64,000 nt of DNA, taken from Saccharicrinis sp963665705 (GTDB lineage: Bacteria > Bacteroidota > Bacteroidia > Bacteroidales > Marinilabiliaceae). The position numbers and the translations under genes are program-made. Each line of letters begins with the position of its first letter. The first letter of the stretch is position 1. The notes below the pieces were generated by a model. That model saw nothing but the letters and a program-made list of their open reading frames with translations, was not told the DNA's origin and ran no database searches. The stretch is taken from NCBI GenBank assembly GCA_963665705.1, contig OY762448.1, forward strand, positions 3,534,001 through 3,598,000. Direction: 5' to 3'. Below, piece after piece: positions 10,691 through 19,082 of this stretch.

Positions 10691-13600
10691 TTAGAATGTT
10701 GCATTTATTCCAAAAGTATATACACGTGGCGAAGGATAACGGGCATTATCAATTCCGGTAAGTAATGCATCCTGATTTATAGAACCGATTTCAGGATCGT
10801 AACCTGAGTATTTAGTAAACGTGTAAACATTTTGAACATTAGTATATAGCTTCAGATTATCAATCCCTATTTTAGCTATCCACTTTTTGGGAAGTGTATA
10901 TCCTAATGAAATGTTTTGAATACGTAAGTAAGAGCCATCCTCAACAAACTTATCGCTATAACGATAGTTATATGTAGATGAAGCTGTTGAAAGACGACAC
11001 ATATCATCATCTCCACCTGAAATATAAACATTACGATAATCATTAGGACCATCCGGATCTATTAAATCAAGCTTTGCATACCCCAAGGCTTTCGTTAACA
11101 GGTTAGAGTTTTCACGAGGGTTTTCTAACCAACGTCGCTGATAATTAACCACTTCATTGCCATATGAACCAGTTAAGTAAATATTTAAATCAAAACCTTT
11201 ATAACTAAATGTGTTACCAATTCCGAAAGTGAAATCTGGTGATGGATCGCCTATATAAGTACGGTCTTCCTCATCAATAACACCATCATCATTAATATCC
11301 TCAAAAATATAATCACCAATCCAGATACTATTTTCACCAATAGACATATCACTAGGAATAGCTGTAGCAACTACATTTCCATCTTCATCTTTATAATAAA
11401 AATCTGTTGCATCTTCGAAGCGGCCAATTACTTTATATCCATAAAACTGTCCGATAGACTGATCCACTGCAGTACGAGTTACCACTGTTGTTTCTGATCC
11501 TTGCGTTAATGTTTTATTTAAAATACTACTTTGTGTATTCAATGATAATACTTTGTTCCTATTCATTGAGAATACAAAATTTGAACGCCACATAAAACTT
11601 CCTTTATCCACATTTACTGTATTTAAAGTCAATTCAAGACCTTTATTTTCAAGAGAACCAATATTTACCCAAGGTGCCGAGGTAGATCCTTGTCCTGATG
11701 TTCCCACATAAGCAGGAAGAGGTAATTCCAATAATAAATTCTTGGTTTTTTTATAGTATATATCAGCAATAAATTCAATTCTATTACGGAATAAATTTAT
11801 ATCGAAACCAATATTACTTGAATAGGTAGTTTCCCACTCCAAATCAGGGTTTGCAGTATTATCTGCTATTAAGGCTGTTCCCCAACTAGAAGTTGCTACA
11901 GATGAATAGGTAGAAGTATATGCATAAGCTGTACTACTCAGGTTTTCGTTACCTACAGCCCCCCAACCTACACGAAGTTTTAAATTATTAATCACCTCAT
12001 TATCCTGCAAAAATCCTTCGTTAGAAATTTTCCAGGCAAAAGCTGCTGAAGGAAATAATCCCCATCTGTTTTCTTTAGAAAACTTAGAAGAACCATCATA
12101 ACGCAGAGTTGAGGTTAATAAATACTTGTCGTTATAAGAATAAAATAAACGACCAAATACTGAACTGATTGAACTACCGCCACTAGAACTTGTATTAGTA
12201 GCAGTTGTTGCATCTCCTAATGATAAATCAGTAGCTCCATTGGTTAAAAATCCTGAACGATAAGCATAAAGATATTCCCATTTAGACTCCTGCATTTCCT
12301 GACCTGCCATTAAATTAAGGTTATGGTCACCAAATGCCTTAGAATAAGTCAATACGTTTCTCCAACTATAATATTTATTATATGATTTGGCTTTTGAACT
12401 TTCACTTACTGTATTTTCAATGGCACCGAAAGAATAAGTAGGTGTAAATTTATATCCGTTGGTAATACCATAGTTTATGGAAACATCTGTTTTAAATGTT
12501 AATCCTTCAATAATGGTTGCATCAAGGTATGAATTAGCACGAACATTCATTTTTTCGTTTCTATTTTCCTTAAGCATGGCCAAACCTACCGGGTTTGATT
12601 GAACATACATATCAGTATCCGGACCATCAAAAGTTCCATCCGCATTTCTTACTGCCACGTTAGGCGTTTGTTTCAATGCTGTTAAAATCAGGTTATCATC
12701 CGATACGGTAGTATTCTGCTCCGAATTACTAAAGTTGAAATTGATTCCGGCCTTTAAGAAGCTCTTAACCTGAGAATCAAAAGTTCCTCTCAAACTAATT
12801 CTATCAAAACTAGAACCAATGGCAATACCATCTTGTTCTAGATAACCAGCACCTAAAGCATAAGTACTTTTTTCAGAACCTCCCGACACTGAGATATTAT
12901 GATTTTGCATCATGGCCTGAGAAAACATCTCATCCTGCCAATCAGTTCCTTCACCCAATAAATCAGCTCTGACAAAATTATCGTCGTACTCTAAAATACC
13001 CATTTCGGCTTTGGTATTTTTTAAGTTAGCATATTCCTGAAGGTTAAGCAAATCAAGCTTCTTAGGCATTTCCTGCCATCCCATATAACCATCATAAGTT
13101 ATTCGGGCATCACCTTTTTTTCCTTTTTTAGTAACAATAATGATTACCCCATTAGCTCCCTTTGAACCATAAATAGCTGTTGCTGAAGCATCTTTAAGGA
13201 TGTCCATGGAAACAATATCAGATGGGTTAATAGAAGATAGTGCATTGGATGTTTCTGATTCGGTTGAAGCATCAATAATAACTCCATCAATGACAACGAT
13301 AGGTTCATTTGAACTGTTTAAAGAGTTAATACCCCTAATACGAATAGAAGTACTGGCACCCGGGGCACCACTATTTTGCTGTACCTGAACCCCGGCAGCA
13401 CGACCTTGTAAAACCTGGTCGATAGAAGTTGAAACCGTTTTTTCAATAGCATCGCTGGAAACGGAAACCACTGATCCTGTTAAATCCGTACGCTTCATTT
13501 GCCCGTAACCTACCACAACAACTTCATCTAACTTTGCCACATCTTCAAGCAAAGTAACATTTACTGTTTGTTGCTCATTTATAGTTACTGTTTTAGACTC

Positions 13601-13849
13601 AAAACCTATAAAATTATAGGTCAGCTGGCTTCCTTTAGGAACTGATAAATGATAGTTACCATCAAAATCAGTGATCGTACCATTGGTTGTTCCCAGAATT
13701 AGAATATTAACACCAGGTAACGGACCGCCACTGGAATCAGTAACCTTACCTGTAACTTCAACATTCTGTGCCATTGAAACCAACGGTACAGAAATCAATA
13801 GAAAAAGTATAAATATACTTCTCCTTTGTAGTTCATAGATTTTTTTCAT
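10691..13849 (-). CDS. SusC/RagA-family TonB-dependent transporter (xylan locus)
   Basis: A 1052-residue outer-membrane importer. In order: signal peptide ending VSMAQ; carboxypeptidase-regulatory-like beta-sandwich (about 30-105, VTGKVTDSSGGPLPGVNIL); TonB box DEVVVVGYG near 109-117; plug domain with the SusC signature LKDASATAIYGSKGANGVII; and a 22-strand-type barrel ending in Phe (FGINATF). It imports oligosaccharides using TonB energy together with the SusD that follows. The start is supported by the signal peptide and by a 5' leader shared with the gene at 48809, which in both cases ends AAACACATG. Confidence 0.96.
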   Translation of the reverse strand: MKKIYELQRRSIFILFLLISVPLVSMAQNVEVTGKVTDSSGGPLPGVNILILGTTNGTITDFDGNYHLSVPKGSQLTYNFIGFESKTVTINEQQTVNVTLLEDVAKLDEVVVVGYGQMKRTDLTGSVVSVSSDAIEKTVSTSIDQVLQGRAAGVQVQQNSGAPGASTSIRIRGINSLNSSNEPIVVIDGVIIDASTESETSNALSSINPSDIVSMDILKDASATAIYGSKGANGVIIIVTKKGKKGDARITYDGYMGWQEMPKKLDLLNLQEYANLKNTKAEMGILEYDDNFVRADLLGEGTDWQDEMFSQAMMQNHNISVSGGSEKSTYALGAGYLEQDGIAIGSSFDRISLRGTFDSQVKSFLKAGINFNFSNSEQNTTVSDDNLILTALKQTPNVAVRNADGTFDGPDTDMYVQSNPVGLAMLKENRNEKMNVRANSYLDATIIEGLTFKTDVSINYGITNGYKFTPTYSFGAIENTVSESSKAKSYNKYYSWRNVLTYSKAFGDHNLNLMAGQEMQESKWEYLYAYRSGFLTNGATDLSLGDATTATNTSSSGGSSISSVFGRLFYSYNDKYLLTSTLRYDGSSKFSKENRWGLFPSAAFAWKISNEGFLQDNEVINNLKLRVGWGAVGNENLSSTAYAYTSTYSSVATSSWGTALIADNTANPDLEWETTYSSNIGFDINLFRNRIEFIADIYYKKTKNLLLELPLPAYVGTSGQGSTSAPWVNIGSLENKGLELTLNTVNVDKGSFMWRSNFVFSMNRNKVLSLNTQSSILNKTLTQGSETTVVTRTAVDQSIGQFYGYKVIGRFEDATDFYYKDEDGNVVATAIPSDMSIGENSIWIGDYIFEDINDDGVIDEEDRTYIGDPSPDFTFGIGNTFSYKGFDLNIYLTGSYGNEVVNYQRRWLENPRENSNLLTKALGYAKLDLIDPDGPNDYRNVYISGGDDDMCRLSTASSTYNYRYSDKFVEDGSYLRIQNISLGYTLPKKWIAKIGIDNLKLYTNVQNVYTFTKYSGYDPEIGSINQDALLTGIDNARYPSPRVYTFGINATF

Positions 13850-13945
13850 GTGTTTACAATTTGATTTATATGGTCACATAGAACTCACCAAATTGAATCA
13901 TATTCTTGTTAAGAAAACAATTCTTAAGGCTCGTTTCATAAAATT
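13850..13945 (-). promoter_or_regulatory. conserved 5' leader, copy A (before xylan-locus susC)
   Basis: The 143-base gap between GH43 and susC holds two boxes shared with the region before the gene at 48809. Plus-strand GTCACATAGAACTC lies at 13873-13886, 24 bases from the start codon, and GGCTCGTTTCAT at 13928-13939. Between them is an inverted repeat TTAAGAA / TTCTTAA (13909-13915, 13921-13927). A third similarity, AAATTGAATCAT, follows the first box. The position next to the start codon suggests a structured mRNA leader or a post-transcriptional control site. No clear TAnnTTTG promoter is visible in the gap. Confidence 0.6.
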
Positions 13946-13992
13946 TGATATTTAAGATTTGTATTAACTATATTATTTAAGCATTTTATAAA

Positions 13993-14964
13993 TCACTCAC
14001 CTTGAATAGTTTGTATTGTACCATCCTCATTATATTCTAATTCGATAACCTTCAGACTTCTCAACCATGTTTTGCCACCGGATGGAACACAATCGTGATG
14101 AAATAAATACCACTTGCCTTTAAATTCAACAATACAATGGTGTGTAGTCCAGCCTACAACAGGAGTGAGTATAACACCCTGAAAAGTAAAAGGTCCATAA
14201 GGATTATCGCCTGTAGCATAACACAATAAATGAGTATCGCCTGTTGAGTATGAAAAATAGTATTTACCATTATACTTATGCATCCAGGATGCTTCAAAGA
14301 ATCTCCTTTCATGATCACCTGCTTTTAATGGATAACCTTCCTGATCAAGAATCACTAAATCACGAGGGGATTCGTTAAACTCCAACATATTATCAGAAAG
14401 CTTAACAACTTTAGGACATAAAGCAGGTTCTTCATCCAAAGGTTGTTTTCCGCATTCCTGTGCTTTATTGTTACGGTAACGTTGAAGCTGGCCGCCCCAT
14501 AATCCTCCAAAATACATATAATGCTCACCGTTACCATTATCAAATACGCAAGGATCAATACTATAACTACTTTTCATAGCATAGGCCTCCGGTACAAATG
14601 GCCCTTCAGGTTTATCACTTACAGCAACTCCAATATGAAAGATATCATTATCATCTTTAGCAGGAAAATAGAGATAATACTTTCCATTTTTGGTTGCCAC
14701 ATCAGTATCCCACATTTGTCTGCTAGCCCATGGAACATCTTTTACATCCAAAGCCACACCATGATCTATTACCTCTCCTTCTATATCATCCATTGAAAAA
14801 ACATGATAATCCTTCATATCAAAGTGATCACCATTATCATTTTCAGGAATTCCGGACTCAATATCATGAGAAGGATAGATATAAAGTTTACCATCAAACA
14901 CATGTACTGCAGGGTCTGCTGTATAAAGGTTGTCAACTAAATATCTTGCTTTTTTCATTTTCAT
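13993..14964 (-). CDS. GH43 beta-xylosidase, cytoplasmic
   Basis: A 323-residue five-bladed beta-propeller glycosidase. The three catalytic acids of GH43 are in place: general base Asp17 (YTADPAVHV), pKa modulator Asp137 (YSIDPCVF) and general acid Glu224 (RFFEASWMHK). HHCIVEFKGKWYLFHHD is the usual blade-5 region with metal-site histidine. The protein resembles GH43 subfamily 1 xylosidases. There is no signal peptide or lipobox, unlike every other hydrolase of this operon, so it probably acts in the cytoplasm on imported xylo-oligosaccharides. It lies 32 bases after the GH10 gene and 143 before susC. Confidence 0.92.
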   Translation of the reverse strand: MKMKKARYLVDNLYTADPAVHVFDGKLYIYPSHDIESGIPENDNGDHFDMKDYHVFSMDDIEGEVIDHGVALDVKDVPWASRQMWDTDVATKNGKYYLYFPAKDDNDIFHIGVAVSDKPEGPFVPEAYAMKSSYSIDPCVFDNGNGEHYMYFGGLWGGQLQRYRNNKAQECGKQPLDEEPALCPKVVKLSDNMLEFNESPRDLVILDQEGYPLKAGDHERRFFEASWMHKYNGKYYFSYSTGDTHLLCYATGDNPYGPFTFQGVILTPVVGWTTHHCIVEFKGKWYLFHHDCVPSGGKTWLRSLKVIELEYNEDGTIQTIQGE

Positions 14965-14996
14965 TAGATTTCAATTTCAATTAGATAGGTCCTATA

Positions 14997-16139
14997 TTAT
15001 TTTGCAGCATTTGCTGCCTGTATTATTTCACTGACAACAGGTTTGGGATTATTCTCACGATCAAACAGTAATGGATAATCTGTTCTTCCGGGTATTGGCC
15101 AGTAATTACGCCAGGTTTGACTATCATTAACACCCCAAACCGTTACTCTTGAAATTTTGTTTTTATGCTTTATAAATAGATTGAAAAAATCCATATACCT
15201 TTTATTAAAAGCCATTATAGCAGAATCTGACATGCCATTTTTATATGGATCCATACTTTCCTTATACTCAAATCGACTTGCAACATCGGCACCTTCAATT
15301 TCAAAAGGCGATGGTATAGCTGATATATCCAATTCTGTAATCATAACCTTAGTCCCTAATTTTGAAAAGACTTCAATACTTTTTTCAAATTCAGAAATTG
15401 TAGGATAGTTCATGGTACAATGTGCCTGCATTCCAATTCCATCGATACGAACACCTTGTTCCTGCAATGATTTAACCATAGCTACAACACCTTTTCTTTT
15501 GCCTTCATTTGACATTGAATAATCATTGTAATATAATTCAGCATCAGGATCAGCTTCGTGAGCAAATTGGAATGCGAGTTTAATAAACTCCTCTCCTATA
15601 ATTGTATAGAATTTACTATGGCGAAAAGAACCATCATCTAAGATAGCTTCGTTAACAACATCCCAACCATTCACACGGCCTTTGTATCTGTCAACCACTT
15701 TATAAATATGATTTTTCATGCGTTCTATCAAAATTTCTTTCGATACATCATTTCCATCTTTATCCACAAAAAACCAATTTGGAAGCTGCGAATGCCATAT
15801 TAATGTATGACCTATAATAAACATGTTGTTCGCCTCTCCAAAATCAACAAATTTATCGGCAAGATCAAAATAAAACTCATTTTCTTTAGGATGAATTCTT
15901 TCACTTTTCATACAGTTTTCAGCAACAACAGAACTAAACTGTTGCTTAATAACCTTTATTGAAGATGAATCTTCACCGGTAATCTGGGCTGCATTCATGG
16001 CTGTTCCAATAAAAAACTTATCATGCAAAGCACTTTTTAAAGACATATTTTCTTTTTGTCTTTTGATCTGACAAGAGAATAAAAAGACGTTCAGTATTAC
16101 GAATGCTATGAATATTAATATTTCTTGTTTTTTATTCAT
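14997..16139 (-). CDS. GH10 endo-beta-1,4-xylanase lipoprotein
   Basis: A 380-residue single-domain GH10 enzyme. The N-terminal hydrophobic stretch ends FLFSC with Cys23, giving a lipoprotein. Catalytic residues are Glu164 in WDVVNEAIL and Glu269 in MITELDIS; HTLIWHSQLPNW and the C-terminal WGVNDSQTWR are substrate-site motifs of the family. Unlike the other GH10 at 5460 it has no inserted binding modules, so the two may divide labour between polymer and released oligosaccharides. It is the second gene of the operon, 56 bases after GH3. Confidence 0.94.
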   Translation of the reverse strand: MNKKQEILIFIAFVILNVFLFSCQIKRQKENMSLKSALHDKFFIGTAMNAAQITGEDSSSIKVIKQQFSSVVAENCMKSERIHPKENEFYFDLADKFVDFGEANNMFIIGHTLIWHSQLPNWFFVDKDGNDVSKEILIERMKNHIYKVVDRYKGRVNGWDVVNEAILDDGSFRHSKFYTIIGEEFIKLAFQFAHEADPDAELYYNDYSMSNEGKRKGVVAMVKSLQEQGVRIDGIGMQAHCTMNYPTISEFEKSIEVFSKLGTKVMITELDISAIPSPFEIEGADVASRFEYKESMDPYKNGMSDSAIMAFNKRYMDFFNLFIKHKNKISRVTVWGVNDSQTWRNYWPIPGRTDYPLLFDRENNPKPVVSEIIQAANAAK

Positions 16140-16195
16140 TTCTATTTGTATTAACTATTTTTCCTATTTGTATTTTAACCCGTAACAAACTAAAT

Positions 16196-18847
16196 TCAAT
16201 CACTCAAAACATAAATTTTATCTCTCATTAATCGGGTATTGATTTGAGTGCTCACAACTTGTTTTGATTTCATACCTTTTCTACCAGGCTGACTACCTCC
16301 AACACTTATTTCAACGGGCAATCCATCCAGAACATATCCCTTTTCTTCATCCAGCACAGCCATATCTTGTGGATTTATTTCAAATGAAATAGTCTTTGTT
16401 TCTCCTGATTTTAAATGGATTCTTTTAAAACCTTTTAAGCTTCGTATAGCAACTCTGCTTTTTGTTTTTGGATGCGATATATATAATTGAACCACCTCAT
16501 CCCCATCTTTATTGCTGACATTAGTTACATCTACCTGCACATGTAAAATTTCACCTGCATGAATATTTTCCTCAGCAAGTAAATTTGTATACTCAAAGGA
16601 ACTATAACTTAATCCATACCCAAAACCATAGAGTGGTTCCTTATCAAAATAGCGATAAGTTCGCCCTTGCATTTCATAATTATTAAAATCGGGTAATTGA
16701 TTTACTGACTTATAAAAAGTAATGGGTAACCTTCCTGCTGGATTATAATCTCCAAACAATACATCTGCAATCGCTTTTCCTCCTGCTTGTCCGGGATACC
16801 ATGCTTCCAAAATAGCGGGAACATGATCTTTTTCCCAATTGATAGCTAAAGCACTCCCATTCATTAAAACCAAAATGGTTGGTCGCCCAAGTTTTACTAT
16901 TTCTTTAATTAACTCTTGTTGTATTTTTGGCAAGGAGATATTTACTCTGTCACCTCCATTAAATCCATTTACTTCAACATCCATTTCTTCGCCTTCCAAT
17001 AATGGACTTAAACCCATACACATTACAACAGCATCCGCACCTTTTGCTATTTCTATAGCTTTTTCTTTAAGTTCATGCATGGGTGGTTGCCACAATAATC
17101 TAGCTAGTGCATATTCTGATTGATTTTGTTTGTATTCAATTCTGATTTGATATTTATGTCCTGCTTTTAGCTCAAGCTTATCATATTTTCGCACCGGATG
17201 ATGTTCACTCTCATGCGAAAACAACATTTCACCATCCAACCACACAGAAATTTCATTTAATCCCTCACCCCCTATTGCATATTCACCATCCTCAGCAGGA
17301 ACAATACATCCAGTCCATTTTACACAAAATGTATCACTATTTAAACCTGTGCCAGGGCCTTCGTTTAACCATTTAAAATCCACTTTTTTATCTACTCTTG
17401 TAAAAACCGGATTTTCACTAAATGAAGCACCATTATAATAAGCTGCTTTTAATCCGTATTCAGAAAGCAGAGTATCCGTAAATAAATATCGCTTAGGAAT
17501 AACAGACATATAAGGTAATTCTTCTGCATGAGGACAACCAAGCGCGTAAGAAATAGTAGTTCTTGGTAATTTATCTTTTAAACCAGATAATGGTGTTATC
17601 GGGCTGGATGGATATCCATTGTAATTGCCTAATAATGATTCCAAATGATCTGAGTTAGGTCCAATGACGGCTATTTTTTTGATATTCTTATTTAAGGGCA
17701 ATACATCTCCCTCATTTTTTAATAATACAATAGATTTTCTGGCTGTTTCAAGTGCCATCAATTGGTGATTTTTACAATCCACTATATCAGAAGTTAGTGA
17801 AGAATAAGGCACATTTTCTTCCGGATCAAACATTCCCAGTTTCATTCTTGCCAGCATTAATCTTTTTACTGATACATCAATTTCCTTTTCTGAAAGATAA
17901 CCTGAGTTAACTGCTTCCAATAAATCTTCATAGGAGTCACCACAATTTAAATCGGTACCGGCCTGTAATGCAATAGCTGCGGCTTCTGCTTTTGTATTAA
18001 CAATTTCATGAGCATCCTGAGCATAAAAATCTTTAATCGCACCACAATCAGAAAGGATATAACCTTCAAAGTCCCATTTCTTTCTTAATAGATTACTTAA
18101 CTCACTATTTCCACAACAAGGCATACCTTTTAACCTGTTATATGCACACATAACAGAATACACATGCCCACTTATTACAGCCTCTTTAAACTGAGGAGTG
18201 TAAGTTTCTAAATAATCATAATCTGATGGAATAGAATTAAAACTGTGTCGTCCTGATTCCGGGCCACTATGAACTGCAAAATGTTTAGCTGTAGCCACTA
18301 ATTTTAAATAAGTTGAATCACTGCCCTGAAGTCCTTTTATATATGCCACACCTAACTTTCCGGTTAAGAAAGGATCTTCACCATAAGTTTCCATTCCTCT
18401 TCCCCACCTGGGATCACGAAAAATATTGATATTAGGCGACCAAAAAGTTAGTCCCTGATAAATTCCGTGTTTACCTTGTTTACTATATGCATTATATTTA
18501 GCACGTGCTTCATCAGAAACAATATTTCCTACTTTAAATAATGATGAATCATCCCACATTGCAGCCATACCAATAGCCTGAGGAAATACGGTTGCAATAC
18601 CAGATCTTCCAACACCATGAAGCGCTTCATTCCACCAATTGTATTCAGAGATATTTAACCGAGGTATTGCTGGTGCATTATATTTAAGTTGATTGATCTT
18701 TTCATTCAGTGTCATTTCATTTAATAATGCATCAACTCTTTCTTCAAATGTTAATGAAGTATCTTCAAATTTTCTTTTCTTTTGGCATCCGCAAAAAAAG
18801 ATAATAACACATAAAATGATAGAAAAAAATAAACTATTACGTTTCAT
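16196..18847 (-). CDS. GH3 beta-xylosidase/beta-glucosidase lipoprotein with PA14 domain
   Basis: An 883-residue exo-glycosidase. The lipobox is FFCGC (Cys21). The N-terminal TIM-like domain contains WWNEALHGVGR and the nucleophile Asp267 in LSDCGAI. The alpha/beta sandwich domain is interrupted by a PA14 module (about 460-600, with AEDGEYAIGGEG). A C-terminal fibronectin-III-like domain follows (LKGFKRIHLKSGETKTISFE). The NWWNEALHGVGR context is typical of xylosidase-type GH3. It is the first gene of the xylan operon, with a regulated-looking promoter directly upstream. It probably trims non-reducing xylose in the periplasm or at the surface; beta-glucosidase activity cannot be excluded. Confidence 0.93.
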   Translation of the reverse strand: MKRNSLFFSIILCVIIFFCGCQKKRKFEDTSLTFEERVDALLNEMTLNEKINQLKYNAPAIPRLNISEYNWWNEALHGVGRSGIATVFPQAIGMAAMWDDSSLFKVGNIVSDEARAKYNAYSKQGKHGIYQGLTFWSPNINIFRDPRWGRGMETYGEDPFLTGKLGVAYIKGLQGSDSTYLKLVATAKHFAVHSGPESGRHSFNSIPSDYDYLETYTPQFKEAVISGHVYSVMCAYNRLKGMPCCGNSELSNLLRKKWDFEGYILSDCGAIKDFYAQDAHEIVNTKAEAAAIALQAGTDLNCGDSYEDLLEAVNSGYLSEKEIDVSVKRLMLARMKLGMFDPEENVPYSSLTSDIVDCKNHQLMALETARKSIVLLKNEGDVLPLNKNIKKIAVIGPNSDHLESLLGNYNGYPSSPITPLSGLKDKLPRTTISYALGCPHAEELPYMSVIPKRYLFTDTLLSEYGLKAAYYNGASFSENPVFTRVDKKVDFKWLNEGPGTGLNSDTFCVKWTGCIVPAEDGEYAIGGEGLNEISVWLDGEMLFSHESEHHPVRKYDKLELKAGHKYQIRIEYKQNQSEYALARLLWQPPMHELKEKAIEIAKGADAVVMCMGLSPLLEGEEMDVEVNGFNGGDRVNISLPKIQQELIKEIVKLGRPTILVLMNGSALAINWEKDHVPAILEAWYPGQAGGKAIADVLFGDYNPAGRLPITFYKSVNQLPDFNNYEMQGRTYRYFDKEPLYGFGYGLSYSSFEYTNLLAEENIHAGEILHVQVDVTNVSNKDGDEVVQLYISHPKTKSRVAIRSLKGFKRIHLKSGETKTISFEINPQDMAVLDEEKGYVLDGLPVEISVGGSQPGRKGMKSKQVVSTQINTRLMRDKIYVLSD

Positions 18848-18884
18848 TACGAATGGGTTTCTGTTTTATAAAAACGTTACATAA

Positions 18885-18920
18885 CAAATGTACCATTCAG
18901 ATCTATTTATGGGGTATCAT
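18885..18920 (-). promoter_or_regulatory. promoter of the xylan operon (GH3 side), shared block
   Basis: On the minus strand the -7 element TACATTTG (complement 18885-18892) matches TAnnTTTG and predicts an RNA start about 30 bases before the GH3 start codon. No TTTG is present at -33; ATACCCC sits there instead (GGGG at 18911-18914). The whole block aligns with the one at 28835-28866 in front of the acetylesterase/GH2 operon, with the GGGG 26 and 25 bases from the -7 box. A weak -33 with a conserved substitute suggests an activator-dependent promoter. Confidence 0.65.
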
Positions 18921-18924
18921 TATC

Positions 18925-18972
18925 GTAACAAGCTATTACACACTTGTTACAAGACTTACATACTTGTTACAA
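18925..18972. promoter_or_regulatory. direct-repeat operator candidate upstream of GH3/HTCS
   Basis: TTACACACTTGTTACAA (18936-18952) and TTACATACTTGTTACAA (18956-18972) are direct repeats with one mismatch, 20 bases apart, about two DNA turns. An inverted copy of the core, GTAACAAG, is at 18925-18932. AraC-type domains of HTCS regulators bind such direct repeats, and the HTCS gene lies immediately to the right, so this is the most likely binding site in the divergent region. Binding is inferred. Confidence 0.6.
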
Positions 18973-19082
18973 AAAATTAATTGTGGGTTACATATACTTA
19001 AATATCCACGTATTTAGATGTAAAAAAAGGTTTGCTAATTTTAATTTTTGTTATTTTAGTTCCGTATTTCGAAACCAGGATT

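Noticed and set aside
14355..14984. Several 60-90-codon frames overlapping GH43 and other enzyme genes
   Set aside because: They are on other frames of well-supported genes, with no family pattern and no promoter.
18925..18972. A CRISPR array
   Set aside because: Only two repeats of 17 bases with a 3-base gap; no spacers and no cas genes anywhere in the window.
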